Positions 1 to 6,008 of a DNA stretch of 7,798 bases are shown here, in pieces. A model generated the notes under the pieces. That model was given only the letters and a program-made list of their open reading frames with translations, did no database searches and had not been told where the DNA came from. The DNA is taken from the NCBI GenBank assembly GCA_964604675.1, contig CAZSAT010000209.1:1-7798 (forward strand), read 5' to 3'. A program made the translations under genes and the position numbers. Within the stretch, counting starts at the first letter, position 1, and the number at the start of each line of letters is the position of its first letter. The DNA comes from CAZSAT01 sp964604675 (GTDB taxonomy: Bacteria > Myxococcota_A > UBA796 > CAJQPC01).

Positions 1-888
1 CGCCTGTCCCGGGGCATGACCTACAAGGCCGCTGTGGCCGGCCTGGACCTCGGCGGGGGCAAGGCGGTGATCCTCGGGGATCCCGGTGTCAAGAGCGAAG
101 GCCTGTTCCGCGCCTTCGGGCGCGCCATCGAGTCGCTCGGCGGGCGCTACATCACTGCCGAGGACATGAACACCACGGTCGATGACATGAACATCATCGC
201 CCGCGAGACCAGCTACGTGACCGGCGCGGGTGGCGCGTACGGCGGCGCTGGCGACCCCTCGCCCATCACGGCATGGGGTGTGTTCCACGGCCTGCGGGCG
301 TGCCTCGAGGTGCGCCACGGCACGCCCGACCTGCGGGGCCGCAAGGTCGCGATCCAGGGCATCGGCAACGTGGGCTACAACCTCGCCGGGTACCTGCACG
401 AGGCCGGTGCGGAGCTCTTCTACGCCGACATCAACACCACCAACCTCGACCGGGCCACCAGGGCCTTCGGCGGTCACGTCGTGGACGACGAGGCGTTCTG
501 GGCGCTCGATGTCGACGTGCTGGCGCCGTGTGCCATCGGTGGCGTGGTCAACCCGGACACGCTCGCGATGATGAAGGCGCCGATCATTGCGGGGGGTGCG
601 AACAACGTGCTGCTCGACGAGAGCCGCGACGGCCGCGCGCTCCAGGAGCTCGGCATCCTGTACGCCCCCGACTACGTGATCAACGCGGGCGGCCTGATGC
701 ACGTGCACGCGGAGCTTCGGAGCTTCCCCACCGAACAGGCCATGGACGACGCGGCCGGGATCTTCGACACGGTGAAGCGGATCCTGAACATCGCGCGCGA
801 CGAGCGGCTCACCACCATCGCGGCCTCCAACGCCCTCGCCGAGCGGCGCATCGAGACCGTGGCCAGGGTGCGCCGCTACCGGGTGTAG
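1..888 (+). CDS. Leucine dehydrogenase family protein (Glu/Leu/Phe/Val dehydrogenase), 5'-truncated by window edge
   Basis: NAD-dependent oxidative deamination of branched-chain amino acids (leucine to 4-methyl-2-oxopentanoate plus ammonia), a cytosolic step of Leu/Val/Ile catabolism or of precursor supply for branched fatty acids. The frame is open from base 1 and reads RLSRGMTYKA, so the internal ATG at 16 is not the true start. About 59 N-terminal residues are missing by comparison with the Bacillus enzyme. Visible are the two active-site lysines 12 residues apart, MTYK (visible residue 9) and GGGK (residue 21), matching K68/K80 of Bacillus leucine dehydrogenase. The Rossmann loop GIGNVG is at residues 120-125, followed by an acidic ADIN strand end, then GGANNVL and YAPDYVINAGGL near the C-terminus. 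It ends 21 bp from the convergent stop of the minus-strand gene. Phenylalanine or valine dehydrogenase cannot be excluded from sequence alone. Confidence 0.93.
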   Translation, partial: RLSRGMTYKAAVAGLDLGGGKAVILGDPGVKSEGLFRAFGRAIESLGGRYITAEDMNTTVDDMNIIARETSYVTGAGGAYGGAGDPSPITAWGVFHGLRACLEVRHGTPDLRGRKVAIQGIGNVGYNLAGYLHEAGAELFYADINTTNLDRATRAFGGHVVDDEAFWALDVDVLAPCAIGGVVNPDTLAMMKAPIIAGGANNVLLDESRDGRALQELGILYAPDYVINAGGLMHVHAELRSFPTEQAMDDAAGIFDTVKRILNIARDERLTTIAASNALAERRIETVARVRRYRV

Positions 889-909
889 CGGTCACGGGCC
901 GAGCGCGGG

Positions 910-1725
910 TCAGTCGCGAGGCTCGTTCAGCACCGTGACGACGGCACCGTCGGCCTCCATGCCCACCCAGCCCAGGGCCGAGGTGGGCAGCTTCCGCAAC
1001 ACGCCTGGCAGCGCCGTCATCACCGCGCTGCGGTTGGCGCTGCTCTGCGCTTCGAGGGTGGCCGTGGCGGCCTCGAAGGCGTCGTAGACCGTGAGCTGTG
1101 CGGCCGCCTCGAGCGCCGCTCCACCGGCCGCGACATCGGCGAGCCCCATGGCGTCGGCCTCCTGCTCCAGCCAGCTTCCCGACAGGGGTGCGGGGCGGTG
1201 GAAGCGGAGGCGCAGCCGCGCGTCCGTGTGCGCGACCATGAGCCGCGGCGACTCGACCTCGATCCAGGTCAGCTCCACGGCGGGCGCCTGCCGGTACAGG
1301 CCGTCGACGAGGATGGGCAGGTTGTAGAAGCTGCCGTTCACGTGCAGCTCGAGCTCCACCGGCGCGACGGCGCCGTTCGGGGGCAGGCGGGTCCACGAGA
1401 GCTCTCGGAGCGTGAGCTCGGCCGCCTGGACCTGGAGCGCGGCGAAGTCGGAGGCCGTGCGTTCGCGCGCTGGGAACAGGGCGCTCGTGAGATCGGCTTC
1501 GCGTTCTGCGAGGCGAGCCTGGAGCACCGAGCCCGCGTGGAGGAGCGCGACACGGTCGAGCGCGACCGGCGGGGTATCTTCGACCGGCTCGGGTCGTTGG
1601 GTCCACCAGGCGAAGGCCAATCCAGCCGCCAGGCACAGCTGCAGGGCGGCCAGCCAGGGCCAGGCGGGGGCTGGGAGGGCGGTGGTGGCCGCGCTCGGCT
1701 CAGTACTCGTAGTCGTAGCCGCCAC
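910..1725 (-). CDS. Single-pass membrane protein, PilO-like
   Basis: Predicted 271-aa inner-membrane protein. A short cytoplasmic Ala/Thr-rich N-terminus is followed by one hydrophobic segment (about residues 22-41, ending AWWTQ). A helical, possibly coiled-coil stretch (about 55-110) comes next, then a beta-rich periplasmic part. Residues 123-176 (LELHVNGSFYNLPILVDGL, then alternating hydrophobic strands) resemble the PilO pattern in which a 'V.G.Y.dl..F...l' strand-helix precedes the ferredoxin-like fold of type IV pilus alignment proteins. That assignment is a pattern match only. No PilM, PilN, PilP or PilQ gene is adjacent. The start is GTG at 1725, the only start codon in this frame after the upstream stop at 1744-1746. 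It overlaps the end of the lipoprotein gene by 26 nt, and no strong Shine-Dalgarno sequence is seen, which suggests translational coupling. Alternatively it is an unrelated lineage-specific membrane protein. Confidence 0.72.
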   Translation of the reverse strand: MAATTTSTEPSAATTALPAPAWPWLAALQLCLAAGLAFAWWTQRPEPVEDTPPVALDRVALLHAGSVLQARLAEREADLTSALFPARERTASDFAALQVQAAELTLRELSWTRLPPNGAVAPVELELHVNGSFYNLPILVDGLYRQAPAVELTWIEVESPRLMVAHTDARLRLRFHRPAPLSGSWLEQEADAMGLADVAAGGAALEAAAQLTVYDAFEAATATLEAQSSANRSAVMTALPGVLRKLPTSALGWVGMEADGAVVTVLNEPRD

Positions 1726-2203
1726 TCGATCCGCGGCTCTCGATCACGCTCTCGACCTCCTTGAGCATCGCGTACTCCTTGGCGGTCGACGACTGGATGT
1801 CGATCCATTGGTAGAGCTGGCCGCGAAACTCCAGGTTGGACGAGATGATGTCCTTCTCCACCTGCTCCCTGGCCACGACCTCCACGAGGGTGCGCGTGCC
1901 GTCCGCTGTGACCTGGACCTCCCACTGGTACTGGATCGGCTCGGGCACGCGGGTGCCGGTGAAGTTCTTGAAGACGTAGTCGGAGTAGCCGGGCATCCAG
2001 CTGGTGCGGATGTAGCCGGTGTTCTCGTCGAAGGCCTCGAACTGCGAGAGCTCCGAGAGGATCTCCATCGTGGCGTTCCAGACCGTGTCGTAGTCCGCGT
2101 TGAAGCTGCCGGTGGTGCGCTGGACACTCGCCACCGGGAGGCGGTCCTCCTGGAAGGTCTTGGGCATGCAGGCGAGCAACAGGACCGCGGCCCAGCCAGT
2201 CAT
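1700..2203 (-). CDS. Small secreted lipoprotein of unknown function (possibly BamC-like fold)
   Basis: Predicted 167-aa lipoprotein. The ATG at 2203 gives a very short signal peptide, MTGWAAVLLLAC, whose LLAC lipobox makes Cys12 the lipidated residue. This start has a strong Shine-Dalgarno sequence (GGAGGT, plus-strand 2208-2213). The longer open frame to 2284 adds 27 residues with no signal-like character and is rejected. After the signal, residues near 'DYDTVWNATMEILSELSQF' and 'ENTGYIRTSW' look like the helix-then-strand pattern of helix-grip lipoproteins such as BamC. That is inference and not a firm family call. The C-terminus is Gly/Tyr-rich (GGYDYEY). It is first in a two-gene minus-strand unit with the PilO-like gene, so the two products may act together at the envelope. 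It is divergently arranged with the universal stress protein gene. Confidence 0.75.
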   Translation of the reverse strand: MTGWAAVLLLACMPKTFQEDRLPVASVQRTTGSFNADYDTVWNATMEILSELSQFEAFDENTGYIRTSWMPGYSDYVFKNFTGTRVPEPIQYQWEVQVTADGTRTLVEVVAREQVEKDIISSNLEFRGQLYQWIDIQSSTAKEYAMLKEVESVIESRGSSGGYDYEY

Positions 2204-2301
2204 CGGTACCTCCGTGGGCGCACAGGATACGACAGGCGTGCACGTGGAGCCAGCCGAGTGACGCCCGGGGCAACCGGCCGGCAAGTCCTGCGGAGCGCAC
2301 T
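2204..2301. promoter_or_regulatory. Divergent spacer between lipoprotein and universal stress genes
   Basis: This 98-bp region should hold both divergent promoters. On the minus strand a TATCCT box (plus 2224-2229) lies about 20 nt upstream of the lipoprotein ATG, with no good -35. It also contains the Shine-Dalgarno GGAGGT of that gene and an 8-bp palindrome CGTGCACG. On the plus strand GGAG (2292-2295) precedes the ATG at 2302, while TATGCT (2301-2306) would suit a -10 for a leaderless transcript beginning at the in-frame GTG at 2314. Neither promoter is confirmed. Confidence 0.35.
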
Positions 2302-3141
2302 ATGCTTGGCGGTGTGAGCATCCACGTCCTCGTCGCCCTCGATGGTTCCGAGCACGCGCTGAGCGCAGCGCGAGCGGCCATCGGCTTCGCCGTGAGGGTG
2401 CCCGAGGTGCGCTTGACCGCGGTCCACGTGGTGAACGTGTCGGCTGCGCAGGGGCGCTTCCTGGCGGACCTCGCCGGGCTGATGGGCCGCGAACCGCTGC
2501 TGGTCCCGGCCAACGTGGAGGAGGCGTTCCGGCGCCGGGGCCAGGGCCTGCTGGACGCCTTCTCGGCGCGGTGTGGCAAGGCGGGGGTGAGCTGCCGGAC
2601 CGTGCTCGACCAGGGCAGCGTGCTCGAGCGACTGGTGCACCACGGCAGCGCCGCGGACCTGGTGGTGGCCGGAACGCGCGGCGAAACCACCGAGGCCTAT
2701 GAAGGGCACCCGGGGACCCTCGAGCGCGTGATCAAGCGCCTGCCCACGCCCGTGCTGCTCGTGCCGAGCGGGCCGCTCGTGGTGAAGCGCTTGACCTTGG
2801 CCTACGACGGGTCCGCGGGCGCACAGGCGGCGTTGCGCGTGTGTGCGCGGGTGGCGGGCTGGTTCGACGCGCCCGTCTCGGTCGCGTGGGTGGCGGCCGA
2901 GGGCGCTCGGGACCCCACGCCTGCAGCGATCGAAGCGCTCCTCGCGGAAGGGTTGCGCGCCGAGGTGGTCCAGGCGGTCGGAGAACCCGGCGAGGCGCTC
3001 CCCGTGCTCCACGAGCGCTGCGGGGGCGACGTGCTCGTGGTGGCCTACCGCGGCCGAAGCGGGCTCGCGGGCTGGCTGCTGGGGCGCGTCACCGAGCGCT
3101 TGCTGGACAACCCGGAGCTCGCCCTGCTCGTCACCCGCTGA
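2302..3141 (+). CDS. Tandem-domain universal stress protein (UspA family)
   Basis: A 279-aa cytosolic protein with two Usp domains in tandem, a family that binds ATP or other nucleotides and supports survival under stress. Domain 1 (about residues 6-156) begins IHVLVALDGS and ends PTPVLLVPSG. Domain 2 (about 161-279) begins VKRLTLAYDGS and ends LALLVTR. The nucleotide motif G-2x-G-9x-G-[ST] is imperfect in both halves. Domain 1 has GTRG at 124-127 but ten residues before the next GT. Domain 2 has GRSG at 251-254, only six residues before the next G, followed by Arg instead of Ser/Thr. ATP binding is therefore uncertain. The ATG at 2302 has GGAG 6 nt upstream. GTG at 2314 (MSIHVLVALDGS) is an alternative start that fits a compact Usp domain and a leaderless transcript from TATGCT at 2301. 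It appears monocistronic. Confidence 0.93.
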   Translation: MLGGVSIHVLVALDGSEHALSAARAAIGFAVRVPEVRLTAVHVVNVSAAQGRFLADLAGLMGREPLLVPANVEEAFRRRGQGLLDAFSARCGKAGVSCRTVLDQGSVLERLVHHGSAADLVVAGTRGETTEAYEGHPGTLERVIKRLPTPVLLVPSGPLVVKRLTLAYDGSAGAQAALRVCARVAGWFDAPVSVAWVAAEGARDPTPAAIEALLAEGLRAEVVQAVGEPGEALPVLHERCGGDVLVVAYRGRSGLAGWLLGRVTERLLDNPELALLVTR

Positions 3142-3170
3142 TCGTCGGCGCGGACATCACGCAAATCCGC

Positions 3171-3205
3171 GGATCCACAAGGATCCTCCCCTTGTGGCCG
3201 GATCC
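3171..3205. repeat. Imperfect inverted repeat with three GGATCC palindromes
   Basis: In the 185-bp usp-scpA spacer, CCACAAGG (3175-3182) is inverted as CCTTGTGG (3190-3197) around a 7-nt loop. The arms extend outward as GGAT on both sides once a 4-nt bulge on the right arm is allowed. GGATCC occurs three times in 35 bp (3171, 3181, 3200). No T-run follows, so it is not a standard intrinsic terminator. It could be a terminator-like hairpin for the usp transcript, or an operator for the scpA promoter, since it covers TTGTGG (3192-3197), which precedes a weak -10-like GATAGT (3213-3218) by only 15 nt. Confidence 0.5.
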
Positions 3206-3326
3206 TCGTTGCGATAGTGTCGGTCAAGTCCGACCCCGACGTCCCCCGTCGCCGCGTTCGGTCCCTGGCGTTCCGCCCCGGAACGCGACGCAGCCGCCCC
3301 CCTCCCGCTCTCTCCCCGCTGTCGCT

Positions 3327-4091
3327 GTGACCGTGCGTCTCTTCCAGGCCGAACGCCATGCGGTCCACACGGACGTCTTCGACGGCCCGTTGGAGCTGCT
3401 GCTGTACCTGATCCGTCGCGACGGCATCGACGTGCGCGACATCCCCATCGCACACGTCACGGTGGAGTACCTCTCGTTCCTCGATCAGCTCGAGGAGCTC
3501 GATCTGGACGTGGCCGGGGACTTCTTCGTGATGGCGGCCACGCTCTGCGAGCTCAAGAGCCGCGAGCTCTTCGCCCGCGAGGTGCTCACCGACGAGGAGG
3601 CGGAAGAGGACGTCGACCCGCGCGAGGAGCTGGTGCGGCGTCTGTTGGAGTACGAGCGCTACCGCCACGCCGCGCTGGACCTCGGGGCGCGGGATCAGCT
3701 GGGGCGCGACGTCTTCGCGCGTCCCGACGCCGCCCTCGACGCCTCGGAGCGGCCGGTGGACCCCGGTGTGGATGCCTTCGGCCTGCTCCAGGCCTTCTAC
3801 GCCGTCTTGAAGTCTTCGGCGGAGCCCGAGCCGGTGCACGAGGTCGAGCGCGAGCAGTTCTCCTTCGACGAGCGGATCGAGTGGGTGATGGACCGGGTCG
3901 CACTGGAGCGGGAGGTCGAGCTCGGCGCGCTCCTGGCGCTGGTCCTGTCGCGCGCCCAGCGCGTGCTCACCTTCCTGGCGCTCCTCGAGCTGGCCCGACG
4001 TCGGGTGATCGGCGTCGTTCAGTCCGGGCACCTCGCCCCTGTCCAGCTCCACACCCTCGACCCGGCCGCCCTCGGCGGCGTGGGAGCGTGA
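3327..4091 (+). CDS. scpA: Segregation and condensation protein A (kleisin)
   Basis: Kleisin subunit of the bacterial SMC-ScpAB condensin. It bridges the neck and head domains of the Smc dimer and so helps compact and separate the replicated chromosome. The N-terminal helical domain is clear: HTDVFDGPLELLLYLIRR, then IDVRDIPIAHVTVEYL and the conserved LKSRELF helix. A variable acidic linker (about residues 85-170) leads to the C-terminal winged helix (RAQRVLTFLALLELARRRVIGVVQSG). The length of 254 aa matches the family. The open frame runs far upstream but shows no ScpA-like sequence there. GTG at 3327 is chosen, and GTG at 3333 is equally possible; neither has a clear Shine-Dalgarno sequence because the upstream DNA is pyrimidine-rich. 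It is the first gene of a conserved scpA-scpB-rluB operon. The smc gene is not in this window. Confidence 0.95.
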   Translation: MTVRLFQAERHAVHTDVFDGPLELLLYLIRRDGIDVRDIPIAHVTVEYLSFLDQLEELDLDVAGDFFVMAATLCELKSRELFAREVLTDEEAEEDVDPREELVRRLLEYERYRHAALDLGARDQLGRDVFARPDAALDASERPVDPGVDAFGLLQAFYAVLKSSAEPEPVHEVEREQFSFDERIEWVMDRVALEREVELGALLALVLSRAQRVLTFLALLELARRRVIGVVQSGHLAPVQLHTLDPAALGGVGA

Positions 4092-4093
4092 CC

Positions 4094-4777
4094 ATGGACC
4101 GCGACAACCTCATCCTCTTGCCCGGGCTGCAGGTCGTCGAGGACGCGGAAGGCACCGGCGCCGAGATCACCGAAGCGGACGCGGAGATCGTCGAGGTCGA
4201 CCCGGGCTTCAGGGCGCCCACGCCCGCCGAGCTGCCCTGGGCGCTCGAGGCGGTCCTCTTCGCCTCCTCACAGCCCATCAGCTTCGACGCTCTGCGAACG
4301 GCGCTCGGCGAGGTCGACGCCTCCCAGTTGCGCGCCTCGCTCACGGCGCTCGAAGACTCGCTGGTCCGTCGCGGCGCCGGCGTCCGGCTGCACGAGATCG
4401 GCGGTGGCTACCAGCTGCGCACGGTGCCTCGCGCGGCGACCTGGGTGGCGAAGGCGCGCGGCGCCACTCCGCTCAAGCTGTCCCGTGCAGCGGTGGAGAC
4501 CTTGTCCATCGTGGCCTACCGCCAGCCGGTCACCCGTCATGAGGTCGAGCGCATCCGGGGCGTGGACTGCGGCGGCATGCTGCGCACCCTGCTCGGGCGG
4601 AAGCTGTTGAAGGTGCTCGGGAGGCAGGACATGCCGGGGCGTCCCCTGGTGTACGGCACCACGTCGGATTTCCTCGCCTTCTTCGGCCTGCGCGATCTGA
4701 GCGATCTGCCCACTCTCCGGGATCTCCGGGAGCTCCAGGCGCAGGACCCCACGCTCCAGAGCGAAGCGCCCATCTGA
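4094..4777 (+). CDS. scpB: Segregation and condensation protein B
   Basis: Winged-helix partner of ScpA. Two ScpB copies bind the ScpA linker in the SMC condensin complex. The protein has 227 aa. An acidic extension of about 45 residues, rich in Glu and Asp, is followed by the first winged helix (WALEAVLFASSQPISFDALR to GGGYQLRTVP). The second has the diagnostic LSRAAVETLSIVAYRQPVTR, the GVDCGGMLRTLL segment and PGRPLVYGTTSDFLAFFGL. The ATG at 4094 lies 2 nt after the scpA stop. An in-frame GTG at 4088 would instead overlap that stop by 4 nt (GTGA). Either arrangement implies translational coupling. The acidic N-terminal extension is longer than in Bacillus ScpB and shows no recognised domain. 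Confidence 0.95.
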   Translation: MDRDNLILLPGLQVVEDAEGTGAEITEADAEIVEVDPGFRAPTPAELPWALEAVLFASSQPISFDALRTALGEVDASQLRASLTALEDSLVRRGAGVRLHEIGGGYQLRTVPRAATWVAKARGATPLKLSRAAVETLSIVAYRQPVTRHEVERIRGVDCGGMLRTLLGRKLLKVLGRQDMPGRPLVYGTTSDFLAFFGLRDLSDLPTLRDLRELQAQDPTLQSEAPI

Positions 4778-4782
4778 TTGGA

Positions 4783-4804
4783 GCGGCCTGATTGCCACGG
4801 CCGC
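4783..4804 (+). repeat. Hairpin in the scpB-rluB spacer
   Basis: A perfect 6-bp GC inverted repeat, GCGGCC (4783-4788) and GGCCGC (4799-4804), encloses a 10-nt loop at the start of the 93-nt scpB-rluB gap. No T-run follows, so simple termination is unlikely. It could stabilise or partly attenuate the transcript between the condensin genes and rluB. Such repeats also arise by chance in GC-rich DNA. Confidence 0.3.
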
Positions 4805-4860
4805 GCCGCCGCGCTACTCGGCGGGGCTCACCCACGAGCACGCGCGCCGCGAGGCGCCCG

Positions 4861-4868
4861 GGAGGTGA
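4861..4868 (+). promoter_or_regulatory. Ribosome binding site fixing the rluB start
   Basis: GGAGGTGA is a near-perfect Shine-Dalgarno sequence, directly followed by CC and ATG at 4871. It settles the start there, even though the frame stays open back to a TTG at 4778. Confidence 0.85.
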
Positions 4869-4870
4869 CC

Positions 4871-5716
4871 ATGGCCGAGCTGAGGCTCGCCAAGTTGTTG
4901 GCGGAACGCGGTGTCGCTTCTCGACGAGAAGCGGAAGCGCTCATCGAAGAAGGCCACATCACGGTGAACGGCGCGATCGTGTACGCGCCGGGCACCAAGG
5001 TGGACCCGGAGAGCGACACGGTGCGGGTCGAGGGGCGGGCCCTGCCGCCGGCGCCGAAGAAGGTCTACTACCTGCTCTACAAGCCCCGCGGCACGATCAC
5101 GAGCCGGAAGGACCCGGAGGGTCGCAAGGGTGTGCTGGAGCTCGTCGGCGACATCGAGGTGCGGGTGGAGCCCGTGGGTCGCCTCGACATCAACACCGAG
5201 GGTGCCCTGCTGTTGACCAACGACGGCGAGCTCGCCCACAAGCTCACCCACCCCAGCGGCCTCATCCCGAAGCGCTACCTGGTGAAGGTGTGGAAGGCGC
5301 CGAGCGAGAAGACGCTGGAACGCCTCCGGAACGGTGTGCACCTGGAGGATGGGCGCACGTCGCCGTGCAAGGTCCGCATCCTCGAGCTCACCAAGAGCGG
5401 CAACGCCTGGCTGGAGGTCACGGTCACGGAGGGTCGGAACCGCCTGGTTCGGCGCATGCTGCAGTTCGTGGGGCACCCCGTGAGCAAGCTGCGGAGGGAG
5501 AGCTTCGCCACCATCTCGGTGCGGGGCATGGAACGCGGCGACGTGCGCGCGCTGACGGGTGAGGAGCTGGGCCGTCTTCGCGACCTCGCGGAGGGAAGAC
5601 GTCCCGAGAAGGCGGGCAAGCGCGCCAAGGGAAAGGGGCACGCGATCGCCAAGCCAAAGGCTCGACGTGGCCGGAAGAAGAAGCCGCTTGACAGGTCGCG
5701 GCGCCGTCTTAAATAG
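4871..5716 (+). CDS. rluB: 23S rRNA pseudouridine synthase, RluB/RsuA family
   Basis: Converts a uridine of rRNA to pseudouridine. By operon context this is probably the RluB type, which acts in 23S rRNA helix 89 (U2605 in E. coli numbering). The N-terminal S4 RNA-binding domain (residues 3-50) reads LRLAKLLAERGVASRREAEALI, then GHITVNG. The catalytic domain follows with YYLLYKPRG (67-74), the motif GRLDINTEGALLLTNDGEL with catalytic Asp106, and EGRNRLVRRML (188-198). The C-terminal tail (about 243-281) is very basic, with Lys/Arg clusters such as GRKKKP, and probably adds RNA affinity. The 281-aa length includes this extra tail. It is the third gene of the scpA-scpB-rluB operon. Its last 10 codons also carry the tRNA promoter. 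Confidence 0.93.
   Translation: MAELRLAKLLAERGVASRREAEALIEEGHITVNGAIVYAPGTKVDPESDTVRVEGRALPPAPKKVYYLLYKPRGTITSRKDPEGRKGVLELVGDIEVRVEPVGRLDINTEGALLLTNDGELAHKLTHPSGLIPKRYLVKVWKAPSEKTLERLRNGVHLEDGRTSPCKVRILELTKSGNAWLEVTVTEGRNRLVRRMLQFVGHPVSKLRRESFATISVRGMERGDVRALTGEELGRLRDLAEGRRPEKAGKRAKGKGHAIAKPKARRGRKKKPLDRSRRRLK
5688..5715 (+). promoter_or_regulatory. Sigma-70-type promoter of the initiator tRNA, inside the rluB 3' end
   Basis: A perfect -35 TTGACA (5688-5693) is followed after 16 nt by the AT-rich TAAATA (5710-5715), or after 15 nt by TTAAAT. This is an isolated AT patch in very GC-rich DNA. A GGGGG run (5716-5720) sits in the discriminator position, as in stringently controlled stable-RNA promoters. 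Transcription would begin near 5721-5723, about 10 nt before the tRNA. The -35 lies in coding sequence for the RluB tail, and the -10 covers its stop codon. Confidence 0.65.
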
Positions 5717-5731
5717 GGGGTGCTTCGCTGA

Positions 5732-5808
<77 letters not shown>

Positions 5809-5811
5809 TAG

Positions 5812-5851
5812 AAAGCCCGGGAATCACTCTTGAAGTGGCTCCCGGGCTTTT
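5812..5851 (+). terminator. Rho-independent terminator after tRNA-fMet
   Basis: An 11-bp perfect stem, AAAGCCCGGGA (5812-5822) with TCCCGGGCTTT (5840-5850), is topped by a second small CACT/AGTG pairing in the loop and ends in TTTT (5848-5851). It begins 4 nt after the encoded CCA. It should end both the tRNA transcript and read-through from the scpA-scpB-rluB operon. The A-run on its left side could give weaker termination of minus-strand transcripts. Confidence 0.88.
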
Positions 5852-5890
5852 CTGCTCTGGACCACGCTGTGACCACTCGCCGGTGAGGCG

Positions 5891-5914
5891 ACACCAATCG
5901 AGGCCGATTGATGT
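5891..5914. promoter_or_regulatory. Imperfect 24-bp palindrome upstream of the recombinase
   Basis: Arms ACACCAATCG (5891-5900) and CGATTGATGT (5905-5914) pair at 9 of 10 positions around AGGC. It lies between the tRNA terminator and the recombinase gene, where an operator, or a recombinase or excisionase binding site, would be expected. It is more AT-rich than its surroundings. No protein partner is identified. Confidence 0.4.
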
Positions 5915-5981
5915 CGTTCTCGGGCACTCCCTGTCGGGGTGTGCTGTTCGGCGAGTCCTGGGTGGCCATGTCGACAAGCCC

Positions 5982-6004
5982 GGGCTCCTCCTGCCGGAGA
6001 GCCC
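5982..6004 (+). promoter_or_regulatory. Hairpin that would mask the recombinase ribosome binding site
   Basis: GGGCT (5982-5986) and CTCC (5988-5991), with one bulged C, pair with GGAG (5996-5999) and AGCCC (6000-6004) around a TGCC loop. The GGAG is the Shine-Dalgarno candidate for the ATG at 6009, so the stem would hide it and lower translation of the recombinase. This is a structural reading of the sequence, not a tested switch. Confidence 0.35.
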
Positions 6005-6008
6005 AGGG

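Noticed and set aside
900..925. Possible bidirectional hairpin between the convergent stops
   Set aside because: CGAGC/GCTCG with an inner GCG/CGC needs a 3-nt bulge, overlaps coding sequence and has no T-run on either strand. It is weak by chance standards in this composition.
809..1636. Minus-strand 275-codon open frame overlapping the PilO-like gene
   Set aside because: Arg/Gly/Ala-rich shadow frame without a plausible start or motif; the 910-1725 frame has a membrane segment and a structured pattern.
2204..2284. 27-residue N-terminal extension of the lipoprotein
   Set aside because: It puts the signal peptide inside the protein and ignores the strong Shine-Dalgarno sequence before the ATG at 2203.
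2841..3326. N-terminal extension of the ScpA frame into the usp gene
   Set aside because: It overlaps the real usp coding sequence in another frame and gives low-complexity Arg/Gly/Pro sequence. ScpA homology begins near 3327.
4778..4870. TTG-initiated N-terminal extension of RluB
   Set aside because: The extra 31 residues have no S4-like sequence, and GGAGGTGA directly before the ATG at 4871 fixes the start.
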